Source of the DNA: UBA5704 sp036264355
Lineage (GTDB): Bacteria > Acidobacteriota > Thermoanaerobaculia > Multivoradales > UBA5704
Direction: 5' to 3'
DNA length: 64,000 nt
Assembly (NCBI GenBank): GCA_036264355.1
Contig: DATARD010000407.1
Location: 4,581-68,580 of the forward strand
Made by a program: the position numbers and the translations under genes. Below, in pieces: positions 55,931 to 64,000 of the stretch (position 1 is its first letter; each line of letters begins with the position of its first letter). Below the pieces are notes generated by a model, which worked only from the letters and a program-made list of their open reading frames with translations, had not been told where the DNA came from and made no database searches.

Positions 55931-57046
55931 TCAAACAGCGGCGGGCACCGCGTCGCGGGTCGGATAGTCGATGTAGCCGCTGGCGCCGCCAGTGTAGAAG
56001 GTGTCACGGCGCGGATCGTTGAGCGGAGCATCTTCAACGAAGCGCTCCGGCAGATCGGGATTGGCCAGGAAAAGGGTTCCGAACGAGACGAGGTCGGCCA
56101 GGCCGCCCGCCAGCAGGGCGTTGCCGGTGTCGCGGTTGTAGCCGCCGTTGAGCATCAGCGGACCGTGGAACTTCTCGCGCAGCAGCCGTGCCATCGCGTG
56201 ATCCGGAGAGGTCGCGTCGAGCGCGCCCGGCAGCATGGCGGCGTGCAGATAGGCGAGGCCGAGCTGGTTGAGCGCCGTGGCGGCGTAGCCGAAGGTCGCC
56301 ATCGGATTCGAGTCGCTCATGGTGTTGAACGCGCCGAGCGGCGAGAGGCGCATGCCGACCCGGTCGGCTCCCCAGACTTTCGTGACCGCCGTGGTGACTT
56401 CCAGGAGGAAGCGGGCACGGTTCTCGATCGAGCCGCCGTAGGCGTCGGTGCGATGGTTGGTGCCGTCGCGCAGGAACTGATCGATCAGGTAGCCATTGGC
56501 GCCGTGGATCTCGACGCCGTCGAAACCGGCGGCCAGCGCGGTGCGCGCGCCGTGGGCGAACTGCGCGACGACGCCGGGGATCTCGTCGAGATCGAGGGCG
56601 CGCGGCGTTCCGAAAGCTTGCGGGCCGGACAGCGTGAAGGTCTGCCCTTCCGCGGCGATGGCCGACGGCGCCACCGGCAGGGCTCCGCCGGGCTGCAGCA
56701 GCGGGTGCGAGATGCGGCCGACGTGCCAGAGCTGCGCGAAGATCCGGCCGCCCTTGGCGTGGACCGCCGCCGTCACCTTGCGCCAGCCTTCCAGTTGCGC
56801 GTCGCTGTGAATGCCCGGGGTTCCAATGTAGCCAACTCCCTGCGGCGAAACCTGGGTGCCCTCGGTGACGATCAGACCCGCCGAGGCCCGCTGCTCATAG
56901 TAGGTGACGGCGAGGTCCGACGGAACATTCCCCTCGCCGGCACGGCTGCGGGTCATCGGCGCCATCACGATGCGGTTGGGCAAGGTGTGAGGGCCGAGCT
57001 GGATCGGGGTGAACAGGGTCGGGTGCTGCGCATTGGCATCGCTCAT
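55931..57046 (-). CDS. Old Yellow Enzyme-family NADH:flavin oxidoreductase
   Basis: The 371-residue FMN enzyme starts at the ATG at 57046, after GGAGAG. Motifs: PNRIVMAPMTRSRA (about 22-35), GLIVTEGTQVSPQGVGY, IFAQLWHVGRISHP, FDGVEIHGANGYLIDQFLRD with the His/Asn pair, and TDAYGGSIENRARFLLEV. It resembles alkene/xenobiotic reductases of the NemA type. It lies downstream of the MarR gene on the same strand and upstream of the F420-reductase-like gene, a likely redox-responsive operon. Confidence 0.9.
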   Translation of the reverse strand: MSDANAQHPTLFTPIQLGPHTLPNRIVMAPMTRSRAGEGNVPSDLAVTYYEQRASAGLIVTEGTQVSPQGVGYIGTPGIHSDAQLEGWRKVTAAVHAKGGRIFAQLWHVGRISHPLLQPGGALPVAPSAIAAEGQTFTLSGPQAFGTPRALDLDEIPGVVAQFAHGARTALAAGFDGVEIHGANGYLIDQFLRDGTNHRTDAYGGSIENRARFLLEVTTAVTKVWGADRVGMRLSPLGAFNTMSDSNPMATFGYAATALNQLGLAYLHAAMLPGALDATSPDHAMARLLREKFHGPLMLNGGYNRDTGNALLAGGLADLVSFGTLFLANPDLPERFVEDAPLNDPRRDTFYTGGASGYIDYPTRDAVPAAV

Positions 57047-57144
57047 CGCTCTCTCCTTCGGGGTTGCACAGGACTGAATCGTTCTCGCGTCGATCGTTTC
57101 GTGGTCAAAAATGCAGCCGTGAACCATCAGGGCAAAAAAGGGGC

Positions 57145-57597
57145 TCACAACGCTCGGGTCAGTTGTTGCACCAGGCGGGTCAGGTCGGCCTGATCGGTCT
57201 CGGAGAGACGGGCGCAGACCTCCCGCTCGGCGTTGGCGAGCACCGCGAAGCCTTCGGCCTGGCGTTCCCGGCCGGCGGCGGTCAACGCGGCGCGCACGGA
57301 CCGCCGGTCTGCCGGATCGTTCACCCGCTCCACCAGCTTGTCGGTCTCCAGGCGGTCCACGAGCTGCGTCATGTTGGAGCGCACACAACTGCAATGCTCG
57401 GCCAGGCCCCCCAGCGGCAGGGCCTCCCCGGCTTCCACCAATCGGGAGAGCACCTTGAACTTGGCCAGCGACAGGCCGACCTGCGCCAGCGCGCTGTCCA
57501 GATGCTCCTCGACCGCGGCTGCCGCACCAAGCACCTGAAACGACAAGGGCGCCGGATTGAAGGGGCAGGCTCCACGCGGGGTGACCGGATCATTCAT
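57145..57597 (-). CDS. MarR-family transcriptional regulator
   Basis: The 150-residue winged-helix regulator begins MNDPVTPRGACPFNPAPLSF at the ATG at 57597. The DNA-binding region is LSRLVEAGEALPLGGLAEHC, SCVRSNMTQLVDRLETDKLV and NDPADRRSVRAALTAAGR. Two Cys pairs (Cys-Pro near the N terminus and HCSCVR by the recognition helix) could form redox switches, as in OhrR/NemR-like sensors. Its target is probably its own promoter and the Old Yellow Enzyme operon just downstream. The promoter places the transcript start almost on the ATG. Confidence 0.88.
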   Translation of the reverse strand: MNDPVTPRGACPFNPAPLSFQVLGAAAAVEEHLDSALAQVGLSLAKFKVLSRLVEAGEALPLGGLAEHCSCVRSNMTQLVDRLETDKLVERVNDPADRRSVRAALTAAGRERQAEGFAVLANAEREVCARLSETDQADLTRLVQQLTRAL

Positions 57598-57603
57598 GTC
57601 TGA

Positions 57604-57631
57604 ATCATACAGCAATGACCGACCTTGTCAA
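57604..57631 (-). promoter_or_regulatory. Sigma-70-type promoter of the MarR gene
   Basis: On the minus strand, TTGACA (57626-57631) and TATGAT (57604-57609) are separated by 16 bases. A transcript would start near 57597, the ATG itself, so the message is probably leaderless. Confidence 0.7.
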
Positions 57632-57633
57632 GA

Positions 57634-57652
57634 GGGGGCCCTCATGGCCCCC
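57634..57652. promoter_or_regulatory. Palindrome between divergent genes
   Basis: Perfect seven-base arms (57634-57640 and 57646-57652) with a five-base loop lie just upstream of the MarR promoter -35 box. It could be an operator for MarR acting on both divergent genes, or a terminator stem. Confidence 0.4.
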
Positions 57653-57745
57653 ACTGTCAGAAACCTATGGCCACCCGCGAATGCCTCCCTCAGACGGTCT
57701 GTGTCGACCCGAAACAACCGAAGAACTTCGAAAGGAGAGAGTCTG

Positions 57746-59416
57746 ATGCCTTCGAACCTATCTCGCGATACGCAGAGGCAGCCACTCACCGGGCTGCGTG
57801 GATGCTGGGAGCTGCTGATCAAGGTCATCATCCTGCTCATTCTCGTCGGGACATTGCTCGCGCAATGGTTGGAACGCACCCAGCTCAACCCGTTGAGCTG
57901 GATCATCGTCCTGATCCTGATCATTCTCCTCATCGGTCTGATCCTGCGCCAGAAGCATTTCGTTTTCCTCACCTGCAACCTGACCGCTCCCGCCGGCTGC
58001 GTCATGGGCCACACAGATCTGTTGCCTCCGCGGTCCCTGGAGCCGGTCACCGGAACCGCCGCGGGCCTCGGCTTCAGCCGCTACGAGCTCGAGCTGGTCT
58101 ATGGGACCTCCGTCATCCCGGGAGCCATGATCTATGCCGACGCGGCCGGCAATCCCGACCTCACTCTCACGACCGGCAATCATCAGGTCAACAACGGCAC
58201 GCTTGGTTTTGTCGATCTCGCGAAGGCGGCGCAGGGAGCGGGGGTGGGCCTGGCGAGCTCGACCCTGTTCGAGGTGCGGCTCCATGTCATCGGCATCGAC
58301 AGCAGCCGGCACACCTGCTCGATCACCTTCCAGGTCCCCGCCGCCAAAGCCTACATCCGCTTCATCGGGGGAGCCTGGGTCCACGACACGAGCGTGCCCG
58401 ACGAGCCACTGCGGGTGGCGGATGACGACGTCTCCGCGCTGGCCACGGTCGGAGGGAGCATCACTGTGCGGGGAGCCGCGGACGCGTACGGCTGCTCCGG
58501 CGAAAGGACCGCCGACTACAGCGTTTGGGCCATTCCAGGCTTCGGCTTCGCGCAGCCGCCCAACGGCTCGGCCGTCGCGCCGGGTCCCGATTGGATCTTG
58601 GTGGCGAACGTGGTCTACACCGATCCGGATCCCGCCGTCTACAACGCCCGTCTCAACAACAACCGTCTGGTCGGTGATCTCTCGTACCTGACGAACGCAA
58701 GCTGGTTCACCCGCCTGGAGACGATCTACTTCGATTCCATCCCCGTCGGCGAGATCACGCTCCCCGATCTCGTGGAAACCTCCTGGGACAGCAGCTCGAG
58801 GAGCGGCAAATACACCTTCCTCCTGCGGGTGACGGACAGCTCCGGCAACACCTATTACGACATCCAGCGGGCTTGGCTCGACAACGAGGAGCTGCGGGGC
58901 AGGATCAAGTCGTTGCGCTATGCCGGTGGCGGCGGTGATCTCCCGCCCTGCACCGATATCCTGATCAACGACGGCGCCGGCGTCGCCCGCAATCTGGATA
59001 TCCGGGGCTTTGCGACCGATCCGCTGATCATTCCAGCCGATCTGACGCAACCGAGCGACAACTTCGACGGCTACAGCGTGACCTTCCGCAAGCAGGGCGC
59101 CGGCGGTGAAGTGGTGATCAGAAGATCGACGGTCCCGGTGCCGGGCCGTGCGGTCTGGACCGGCGGCGCCGGCGATCCGCCCACCGAGGTCCTCGCCACC
59201 CTGGACCTGAGCTGGATCGACGCCGCCACTCCAGCGCCTGTCGATGCCGACGGGAATCCGATTCCCGCCGACCAGAGGCTGGCACGAAAAACGAGCTGTA
59301 CTTTCGACATCATCCTGCGCGCCAGTGACAAGACGATCGTCAGCGAGGGGACACACCATACCGTGCCCGGAGGTGTCTACACCTTCCCGGTCAAAATCGT
59401 GAACGATCTCCCGTAG
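57746..59416 (+). CDS. Two-TM protein with large beta-rich exported domain, unknown function
   Basis: The product is 556 residues from the ATG at 57746 (AAAGGAGAG upstream). Two membrane segments (LLIKVIILLILVGTLLAQWL and WIIVLILIILLIGLIL) at about 25-70 are followed by 480 residues with the tone of a beta-sandwich surface protein: DAAGNPDLTLTTGNHQVNNG, HVIGIDSSRHTCSITFQVPA and SGKYTFLLRVTDSSGNTYYD. No named domain is recognised. A strong terminator follows. Confidence 0.6.
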   Translation: MPSNLSRDTQRQPLTGLRGCWELLIKVIILLILVGTLLAQWLERTQLNPLSWIIVLILIILLIGLILRQKHFVFLTCNLTAPAGCVMGHTDLLPPRSLEPVTGTAAGLGFSRYELELVYGTSVIPGAMIYADAAGNPDLTLTTGNHQVNNGTLGFVDLAKAAQGAGVGLASSTLFEVRLHVIGIDSSRHTCSITFQVPAAKAYIRFIGGAWVHDTSVPDEPLRVADDDVSALATVGGSITVRGAADAYGCSGERTADYSVWAIPGFGFAQPPNGSAVAPGPDWILVANVVYTDPDPAVYNARLNNNRLVGDLSYLTNASWFTRLETIYFDSIPVGEITLPDLVETSWDSSSRSGKYTFLLRVTDSSGNTYYDIQRAWLDNEELRGRIKSLRYAGGGGDLPPCTDILINDGAGVARNLDIRGFATDPLIIPADLTQPSDNFDGYSVTFRKQGAGGEVVIRRSTVPVPGRAVWTGGAGDPPTEVLATLDLSWIDAATPAPVDADGNPIPADQRLARKTSCTFDIILRASDKTIVSEGTHHTVPGGVYTFPVKIVNDLP

Positions 59417-59439
59417 CTCCAGCGTTCCAACCAGATCCA

Positions 59440-59473
59440 GACCAGGGCGGGCCGCGGCTCGCCCTGGTCTTTT
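59440..59473 (+). terminator. Strong Rho-independent terminator
   Basis: Ten-base arms (59440-59449 and 59460-59469) with a ten-base loop are followed by TTTT. It ends the transcript of the two-TM protein gene. Confidence 0.85.
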
Positions 59474-59560
59474 GCCGCTGCCATCGATGAGATGGGCGGC
59501 CACTGAGGGGCTGGCGAAATCGCCAGGGGCTCGGATACAGTGGTCCCGAGAGGGAACCCC

Positions 59561-60625
59561 ATGTCATCGGTGATCGCCAACGTCGTCGAAATCGAAGCCG
59601 TCCTCCCCCACCCCAACGCTGACCGCCTCTGCCTCGCCCGCCTCAAGGGCTGGCAGGCGGTGATCCGCAAGAACGAGGACGGCACGCCGCAGTTCGCGCC
59701 CGGCGAGAAGGTGGTCTTCATTCCGCCCGACAGCACCCTGCCGCGCGAGATGGCCGAGCGCCTCGGCGTCGCGAGCTACCTGAGCGAGCGCACCAACGTC
59801 GAAGGCCAGCGCGAGCTCGTCGTCCGCCAGGTGCGCCTGCGCGGCGAGCCCTCTTTCGGTCTGGTGATCCGGCCCGACGATCCGAGCTGGCCGGTGGGGA
59901 CCGACGTGCGCGAGCACTACGGAATCGGCAAGTACCGGCCGCCCGTGCGCTTCTCGGCCGGCGACTCCGAGGCCAACCATCCGCTCTTCCAGCGCTACAC
60001 CGACATCGAGAACCTGCGCCACTTTCCCAGCATCCTGGCGCCCGGCGAAGAGGTCGTGGTCACCGAAAAGATCCACGGCACCAACGCCCGCATCGGCTGG
60101 GTCGAAGGCACCCTCCTCGCCGGCTCGCACGGATTGCAGCGCAAGCGTCCGGCGCCCGAGGAGATCGGCAGCAACACCTACTGGTTCCCCTCCACCCTGG
60201 AACCGGTGCAGAGCCTGCTCGACGAGCTGCGGCAGAGCCATTCGGTCGCGATCCTCTACGGAGAGATCTACGGCAGCCGCGTCCAGAGCCTGCACTACGG
60301 CCGCCGCGACGGCCTCGGCTTCGCCGCCTTCGACCTCCTGGTGGGAGAGCACTATCTCGACTACGACGACTTCGCGACTCTCTGCCAGCGTCACGGCGTT
60401 CCCATGGTGCCGCTCCTCGACCGCGGCCCCTTCTCGCTCGAACGGATCGCCGCGCTGAGCCGCGGCAACACCACCCTGCCCGACCAGCACATCCGCGAAG
60501 GCGTGGTCGTCCGGCCGGTCAAGGAGCGTTTCGATCCAGAGATCGGCCGGGTGATCCTCAAATACCTGAGCGACGACTACCTGCTGAACGACAAGCTGAC
60601 TGCCGCCGACGCCACGGATCTTTGA
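59561..60625 (+). CDS. ATP-dependent RNA ligase (DraRnl/DRB0094-like)
   Basis: The 354-residue protein has an N-terminal OB-fold-like domain (NVVEIEAVLPHPNADRLCLA; FAPGEKVVFIPPDSTLP) and a C-terminal nucleotidyltransferase domain. Motif I is VTEKIHGTNARIGW, with the Lys that forms the AMP adduct near residue 169. Further motifs: HSVAILYGEIYGSRVQSLHY and IREGVVVRPVKERFDPEIG. The order, with the OB domain first, matches Deinococcus-type RNA ligases that seal 3'-OH nicks in RNA. It appears monocistronic, with a Uma2 gene convergent downstream. Confidence 0.88.
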   Translation: MSSVIANVVEIEAVLPHPNADRLCLARLKGWQAVIRKNEDGTPQFAPGEKVVFIPPDSTLPREMAERLGVASYLSERTNVEGQRELVVRQVRLRGEPSFGLVIRPDDPSWPVGTDVREHYGIGKYRPPVRFSAGDSEANHPLFQRYTDIENLRHFPSILAPGEEVVVTEKIHGTNARIGWVEGTLLAGSHGLQRKRPAPEEIGSNTYWFPSTLEPVQSLLDELRQSHSVAILYGEIYGSRVQSLHYGRRDGLGFAAFDLLVGEHYLDYDDFATLCQRHGVPMVPLLDRGPFSLERIAALSRGNTTLPDQHIREGVVVRPVKERFDPEIGRVILKYLSDDYLLNDKLTAADATDL

Positions 60626-60662
60626 CGGCGGCCTAGCACTTCATGGAGTTGGGTCTCAGTGG

Positions 60663-61244
60663 CTACTGAGAATCCGGCAAGAGGACCCGGTCGTAGACCT
60701 CGCGCATCGCCAGGGTGCAGCCGACCGAGGGCAGGTCCAGCACATCCGCGAAGCCGTTCGCCTCGGTCAACAGCCAGCCGCCGTTCGGTTGTTTGACGAA
60801 GTGCTCGGCATAGACCCGGTCCTGCGCGAGAAGGAGGTATTCGGCGAGAGAGGGGAGGGTCCGGTAGTACGCGAACTTCCCACCTCGATCGTAGCTCTCC
60901 GTGCTGGAAGAAAGAACCTCGATGATCAAGGTGGGATTGAGGAGCGTGTCGGCCCCCTCGTCGGCGAACTGTGGATTGCCGCAAGACACAACCACGTCCG
61001 GATAGGTGATGAGGTCCGCAGCGGGAACCGAGACGCGCATGTCGTTGACGAAGATCTCACAACCCCGGTTCTTGAGCTGGCCATCCAAGCTGATGCCCAG
61101 GTTGAGGACGATTCGGTTGTGGGACCGGCTGGCGCCGGCCATCGAGAAGATCTCGCCGTTCAGGTACTCGCTCTTCGTTTCGGAGCGTCTCTCCACGGCC
61201 AAGTACTCTTCGACGGAGATCCGGTGGAGGGGTTCAGAGGCCAT
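60663..61244 (-). CDS. Uma2-family (DUF820) endonuclease-fold protein
   Basis: The product is 193 residues from the ATG at 61244. The family pattern is complete: HRISVEEYLAVERRSETKSE, YLNGEIFSMAGASRSHNRIV, DLITYPDVVVSCGNPQFAD and LLNPTLIIEVLSSSTESYDR, then KFAYYRTLPSLAEYLLLAQD. The likely catalytic residues are Asp in YPDVV and Glu in IIEVLS. Unlike the 28812-29618 paralogue it has no charged tail. Confidence 0.85.
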   Translation of the reverse strand: MASEPLHRISVEEYLAVERRSETKSEYLNGEIFSMAGASRSHNRIVLNLGISLDGQLKNRGCEIFVNDMRVSVPAADLITYPDVVVSCGNPQFADEGADTLLNPTLIIEVLSSSTESYDRGGKFAYYRTLPSLAEYLLLAQDRVYAEHFVKQPNGGWLLTEANGFADVLDLPSVGCTLAMREVYDRVLLPDSQ

Positions 61245-61358
61245 GAGATCAATGTAGCACATGGGCCGGCGGAGGGAATGGACGCTCGATCCGACTCTCT
61301 CTCGGATCGAGTGAGACACTTCCGACGAGTGAGACGCTTCCGTCCACAGAGTTGCGGT

Positions 61359-61760
61359 CTCCTGCTTCAAGATCGCGGCGGTAGCCCTCCATTCACGACC
61401 GTCTCAGAAGAGAAAACGGCCGGTTGCAACCGAGATATGAGACGCTACGAAGCACAGATGGTCGGTTGAAGCCGCGAAATGGACGGTTCCCCTCGTGAAA
61501 CGGGCGGTTCCGGAGAGCAAAGGGACGGTCGCCCCGAGCAAACGGACGCTTCCGGAGAGCAATCGGACGGTCGCCCCGAGCAAACGGGCGCTTCCGGAGA
61601 GCAACCGGACGGTCGCCCCGAGCAAACGGACGCTTCCGGAGACCAAACGGACGGTCGCCCCGAGCAAACGGGCGCTTCCGGAGAGCAACCGGACGGTCCA
61701 TTTGCCGGGGGGAACCGTCCATTTCTCGGCGGCGGCGGTCCAGAAACCCTCCGCCCTGAC
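61359..61760. repeat. Tandem array of 21-bp units upstream of hsdM
   Basis: About 18 units of 21 bp run from about 61359 to 61760. The best region (61499-61700) alternates two forms, one with GGACGGTCGCC and one with CGCTTCCGGAGAG, giving a 42-bp super-period. Outer units are degenerate but keep GGT or a similar triplet at the same phase. The frames on both strands are open for long distances, a result of the period being divisible by three. It ends about 27 bases before hsdM. The 542-base gap 61245-61786 otherwise has only the divergent promoter region. Confidence 0.85.
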
Positions 61761-61786
61761 TGCCGCGTCAGGTATCCTTTGTGCCT

Positions 61787-63721
61787 ATGTCTGCGAAGCG
61801 TGGGGTTCTGGAGAAGCTGAAACGAGATGAGCTGCTGGCCGCCGTCAGCCGCTTCGAGCTGGCCGTCGGAGACCGCCGCGTTCGCGAAGATCTGATCAGC
61901 GCCCTCGCGGCGTCGCGGAAGGCCGGGCTCAAAGACATTCTGGAGGATCTGCCGCGAGCCCGACTCAAGGAGATCTGCCGCGAGATCGGCCTCGACGACT
62001 CCGGCCGCGAGAAGGCCGTGCTCATCGCCCGGCTCACGGGGCGAGACTCCTCACCCTCGGACTCTCAGGACGGCGGTGCCGCCTCCCGGAGTGAGGAAGC
62101 GTTGGCTCCGGACGAACATCAGGAGCGCGCCGCAAAGAGATCGCCGCGTGCCCCTTCAGCCAAGCCCAAGACCAACGCCAAAGACAAGTCACTCGAATCC
62201 TGGATCTGGGACGCCGCGTGCAGCATCCGAGGGGCTCAGGAGGCGCCAAAGTTCAAGGACTTCATCCTCCCGCTCATCTTCACCAAACGGCTCTGCGACG
62301 TCTTCGACGACGAGCTGAACCGCATCGCCGTGGAGGTCGGCTCCCGCGCCAAGGCGTTCAAGCTGGTCGAAATGGACCACAAGCTCGTCCGCTTCTACCT
62401 GCCGCTCAAGCCCCAGGACCCGGAAGATGCCGTCTGGTCTGTCATCCGCACGCTCACGGGCAAGATCGGCGAGAGCCTGACGACCTATCTGCACGAAATC
62501 GCCAAGGCCAACCCCAAGCTCGAAGGCATCATCGACCGGATGGACTTCAACGCCACGACTCACGGTCAGCGCGACATCGACGACGACCGCCTCTCCAACC
62601 TCATCGAGAAGATCAGCGAGAAGCACCTGGGCCTGAAGGACGTCGAAGCCGACATCATCGGCCGCAGCTACGAGTACCTCATCCGCAAGTTCGCCGAGGG
62701 GAGCGGTCAGTCCGCCGGTGAGTTCTTCACACCTCCGGAAGTCGCCCGGATCATGGCCCGGATCATGGACCCCGAACCGGGCATGAGCGTCTATGACCCG
62801 TGCTGCGGTTCGGCCGGTCTGCTCATCGCCTGCGAGCACGTGCTTGACGAGAAGATGAAGCTGCGCAGCAGGCCGAAGTATGCGCCGCTTAAGATGCACG
62901 GGCAGGAGTACATCGCTACCACCTGGGCTATGGCGAGCATGAACATGATCATCCACGACATGGAAGGGACGATCGAAATCGGCGACACGTTCAAGTACCC
63001 CAAGTTCCGCGGCGGCAACCGCCTGCAGACGTTCGACCGCGTCGTGTCAAATCCCATGTGGAACCAGAACTGGTTCAAAGAAGAGGATTACGACGCCGAC
63101 GAGCTCGGCCGTTTTCGGCAGGGCACCGGATTCCCAGGGGCGCAGTCGGCTGACTGGGGCTGGGCGCAACATATGCTCGCCTCCCTGAACAGCAACGGCC
63201 GAGCCGCGATCGTGCTCGACACCGGCGCAGCCTCCCGCGGCAGCGGCAACGCCAACAAAAATAAGGAGCAGGCTGTCCGGCAGTGGTTCGTCGAGCAGGA
63301 CCTGATCGAAGGCGTGATCTACTTGCCTGAAAATCTCTTCTATAACACCAGCGCACCGGGCATCCTGCTGTTCCTGAACAGAGACAAGCCCAAGGACCGC
63401 CAAGATAAGCTCTTCTTAGTCAACGCAAGTCAGGTGGTAGAAAAGGGGGATCCTAAGAACTTCATCCCGCCTGGCGGGATCGAGAGGATCGCGACAGCGT
63501 TCAACGCATGGAAGGAAGAGGAGAAGTTCGCCAAAGTCGTCACGCGTGAGCAAGCGGCGAAGGAGGACTATAACGTCTCTCCGTCCCGCTACATCCACGT
63601 GGCCGACGTCGAAACGCACCGGCCCATCGCGGAGATCCTAAAGGAGTTGGAAGCTCTAGAAGATGAGGCGGCGGAGGCGAACTCGGCACTACGAGCTGCA
63701 CTTCAGAAGGCGGGAATCTAA
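61787..63721 (+). CDS. hsdM: Type I restriction-modification DNA methyltransferase HsdM
   Basis: The 644-residue protein has an N-terminal SAP-like helical region (LKDILEDLPRARLKEICREI, about 50-85), a charged linker, the HsdM N-terminal helical domain (SLESWIWDAACSIRGAQEAP; DFILPLIFTKRLCDVFDDEL) and the N6-adenine methylase domain. The SAM motif I region is SVYDPCCGSAGLLIACEHVL, preceded by GEFFTPPEVARIMARIM. The catalytic motif reads VVSNPMWNQNW, so NPMW replaces the common NPPF/Y. Start at the ATG at 61787; an in-frame GTG is six bases earlier. It is followed after three bases by hsdS. Confidence 0.9.
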   Translation: MSAKRGVLEKLKRDELLAAVSRFELAVGDRRVREDLISALAASRKAGLKDILEDLPRARLKEICREIGLDDSGREKAVLIARLTGRDSSPSDSQDGGAASRSEEALAPDEHQERAAKRSPRAPSAKPKTNAKDKSLESWIWDAACSIRGAQEAPKFKDFILPLIFTKRLCDVFDDELNRIAVEVGSRAKAFKLVEMDHKLVRFYLPLKPQDPEDAVWSVIRTLTGKIGESLTTYLHEIAKANPKLEGIIDRMDFNATTHGQRDIDDDRLSNLIEKISEKHLGLKDVEADIIGRSYEYLIRKFAEGSGQSAGEFFTPPEVARIMARIMDPEPGMSVYDPCCGSAGLLIACEHVLDEKMKLRSRPKYAPLKMHGQEYIATTWAMASMNMIIHDMEGTIEIGDTFKYPKFRGGNRLQTFDRVVSNPMWNQNWFKEEDYDADELGRFRQGTGFPGAQSADWGWAQHMLASLNSNGRAAIVLDTGAASRGSGNANKNKEQAVRQWFVEQDLIEGVIYLPENLFYNTSAPGILLFLNRDKPKDRQDKLFLVNASQVVEKGDPKNFIPPGGIERIATAFNAWKEEEKFAKVVTREQAAKEDYNVSPSRYIHVADVETHRPIAEILKELEALEDEAAEANSALRAALQKAGI

Positions 63722-63724
63722 GTT

Positions 63725-64000
63725 ATGACTTGGGCGAGCATCCCGCTTCCCGATTGCCTCATCGCTCATGGAGTGGGCCGGAGCAATCAGATCAACACGG
63801 CGGACATTCGGTCTGCAGGACGATTTCCTGTCGTGGATCAAGGCCAAGCCTACGTAGCCGGATATACGAATGACGCAGAGCGCGTCATTCAAGATGGATT
63901 GCCTTACGTAATCTTCGGCGATCACACGCGGTGCTTTAAGTATGTAGATTTCCCTTTCGTCCTTGGGGCAGATGGCACGAAGGTTTTAAAGCCTAACACG
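63725..64000 (+). CDS. hsdS: Type I restriction-modification specificity subunit HsdS (partial)
   Basis: The ATG at 63725 opens a frame that runs off the window after 92 codons. It reads MTWASIPLPDCLIAHGVG, then FPVVDQGQAYVAGYTND, LPYVIFGDHTRCFKYVDFPF and VLGADGTKVLKP. The VIFGDHTRxFKYVDFPF pattern is typical of the target-recognition domain of HsdS, which sets the methylated sequence. The gene starts three bases after hsdM and its base composition is lower in GC. The restriction subunit hsdR is expected downstream. Confidence 0.85.
   Translation, partial: MTWASIPLPDCLIAHGVGRSNQINTADIRSAGRFPVVDQGQAYVAGYTNDAERVIQDGLPYVIFGDHTRCFKYVDFPFVLGADGTKVLKPNT

Overview
This window is GC-rich bacterial chromosome, dense with genes on both strands. 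It has no rRNA, tRNA, phage or transposase gene that I can see. Several traits suggest an Acidobacteriota genome, perhaps of the Thermoanaerobaculia type: an ATP-dependent DNA ligase, a helix-turn-helix/TPR regulator with a truncated relative, repeated Uma2-type genes, exported isoaspartate-repair enzymes, small exported Cys-rich proteins and intergenic tandem arrays. That taxonomic guess is inference from gene content.

Layout. 1-10.9 kb: EttA; two Thr/Gly-rich LPxTx surface proteins followed by a sortase; an orphan membrane histidine kinase; a secreted M28 peptidase; and a membrane operon whose last two genes are decayed. 10.9-18.5 kb: a broken coiled-coil gene, ATP-dependent DNA ligase, NCS2-type permease, HutD, a DUF349 protein and a PAP2 phosphatase. 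18.7-22.2 kb: an HTH/TPR regulator, a secreted protein with three Cys-x-Ile-Asp-Pro repeats, a truncated relative of the regulator, and a 760-bp array of 20-bp units directly upstream of uvrA. 25-29.6 kb: a Cys-rich remnant, a HepT/MntA pair, a small Cys-rich exported protein, a GAF/AAA+/Fis regulator and a Uma2 protein. 29.9-32.6 kb: a 51-residue membrane protein, then an RsbW-like kinase, STAS protein and RsbU-like phosphatase. 32.6-39.8 kb: exported isoaspartyl peptidase, a TldE-like protein, amidohydrolase, two exported isoaspartyl methyltransferases and an Agl23-like membrane protein.

39.6-43.1 kb is a rearranged island. An AbiE toxin-antitoxin pair, with the toxin frameshifted, lies between two copies of the Agl23 3' end. 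It is followed by a 21-bp repeat array, two HigA fragments, a long inverted repeat and a SEC-C pseudogene. 43.1-50.7 kb: a lower-GC propeller lipoprotein, a CPBP protein, another Cys-rich peptide, HipBA, and an 1149-residue protein with seven 52-residue repeats. 50.8-60.6 kb: DUF2277, sulfatase, two unknown exported/membrane proteins, a YdjM-like protein, a MarR/Old Yellow Enzyme/F420-reductase-like group, a two-TM surface protein and an RNA ligase. 60.6-64 kb: Uma2, a second 21-bp array, and type I restriction-modification hsdM followed by hsdS, which runs off the end.

Two themes stand out. Three intergenic arrays have units of 20 or 21 bp, about two helical turns. Six accessory loci carry single-base frameshifts, while long housekeeping genes are intact, which looks more like gene decay than random sequencing error, although raw reads would be needed to prove it.
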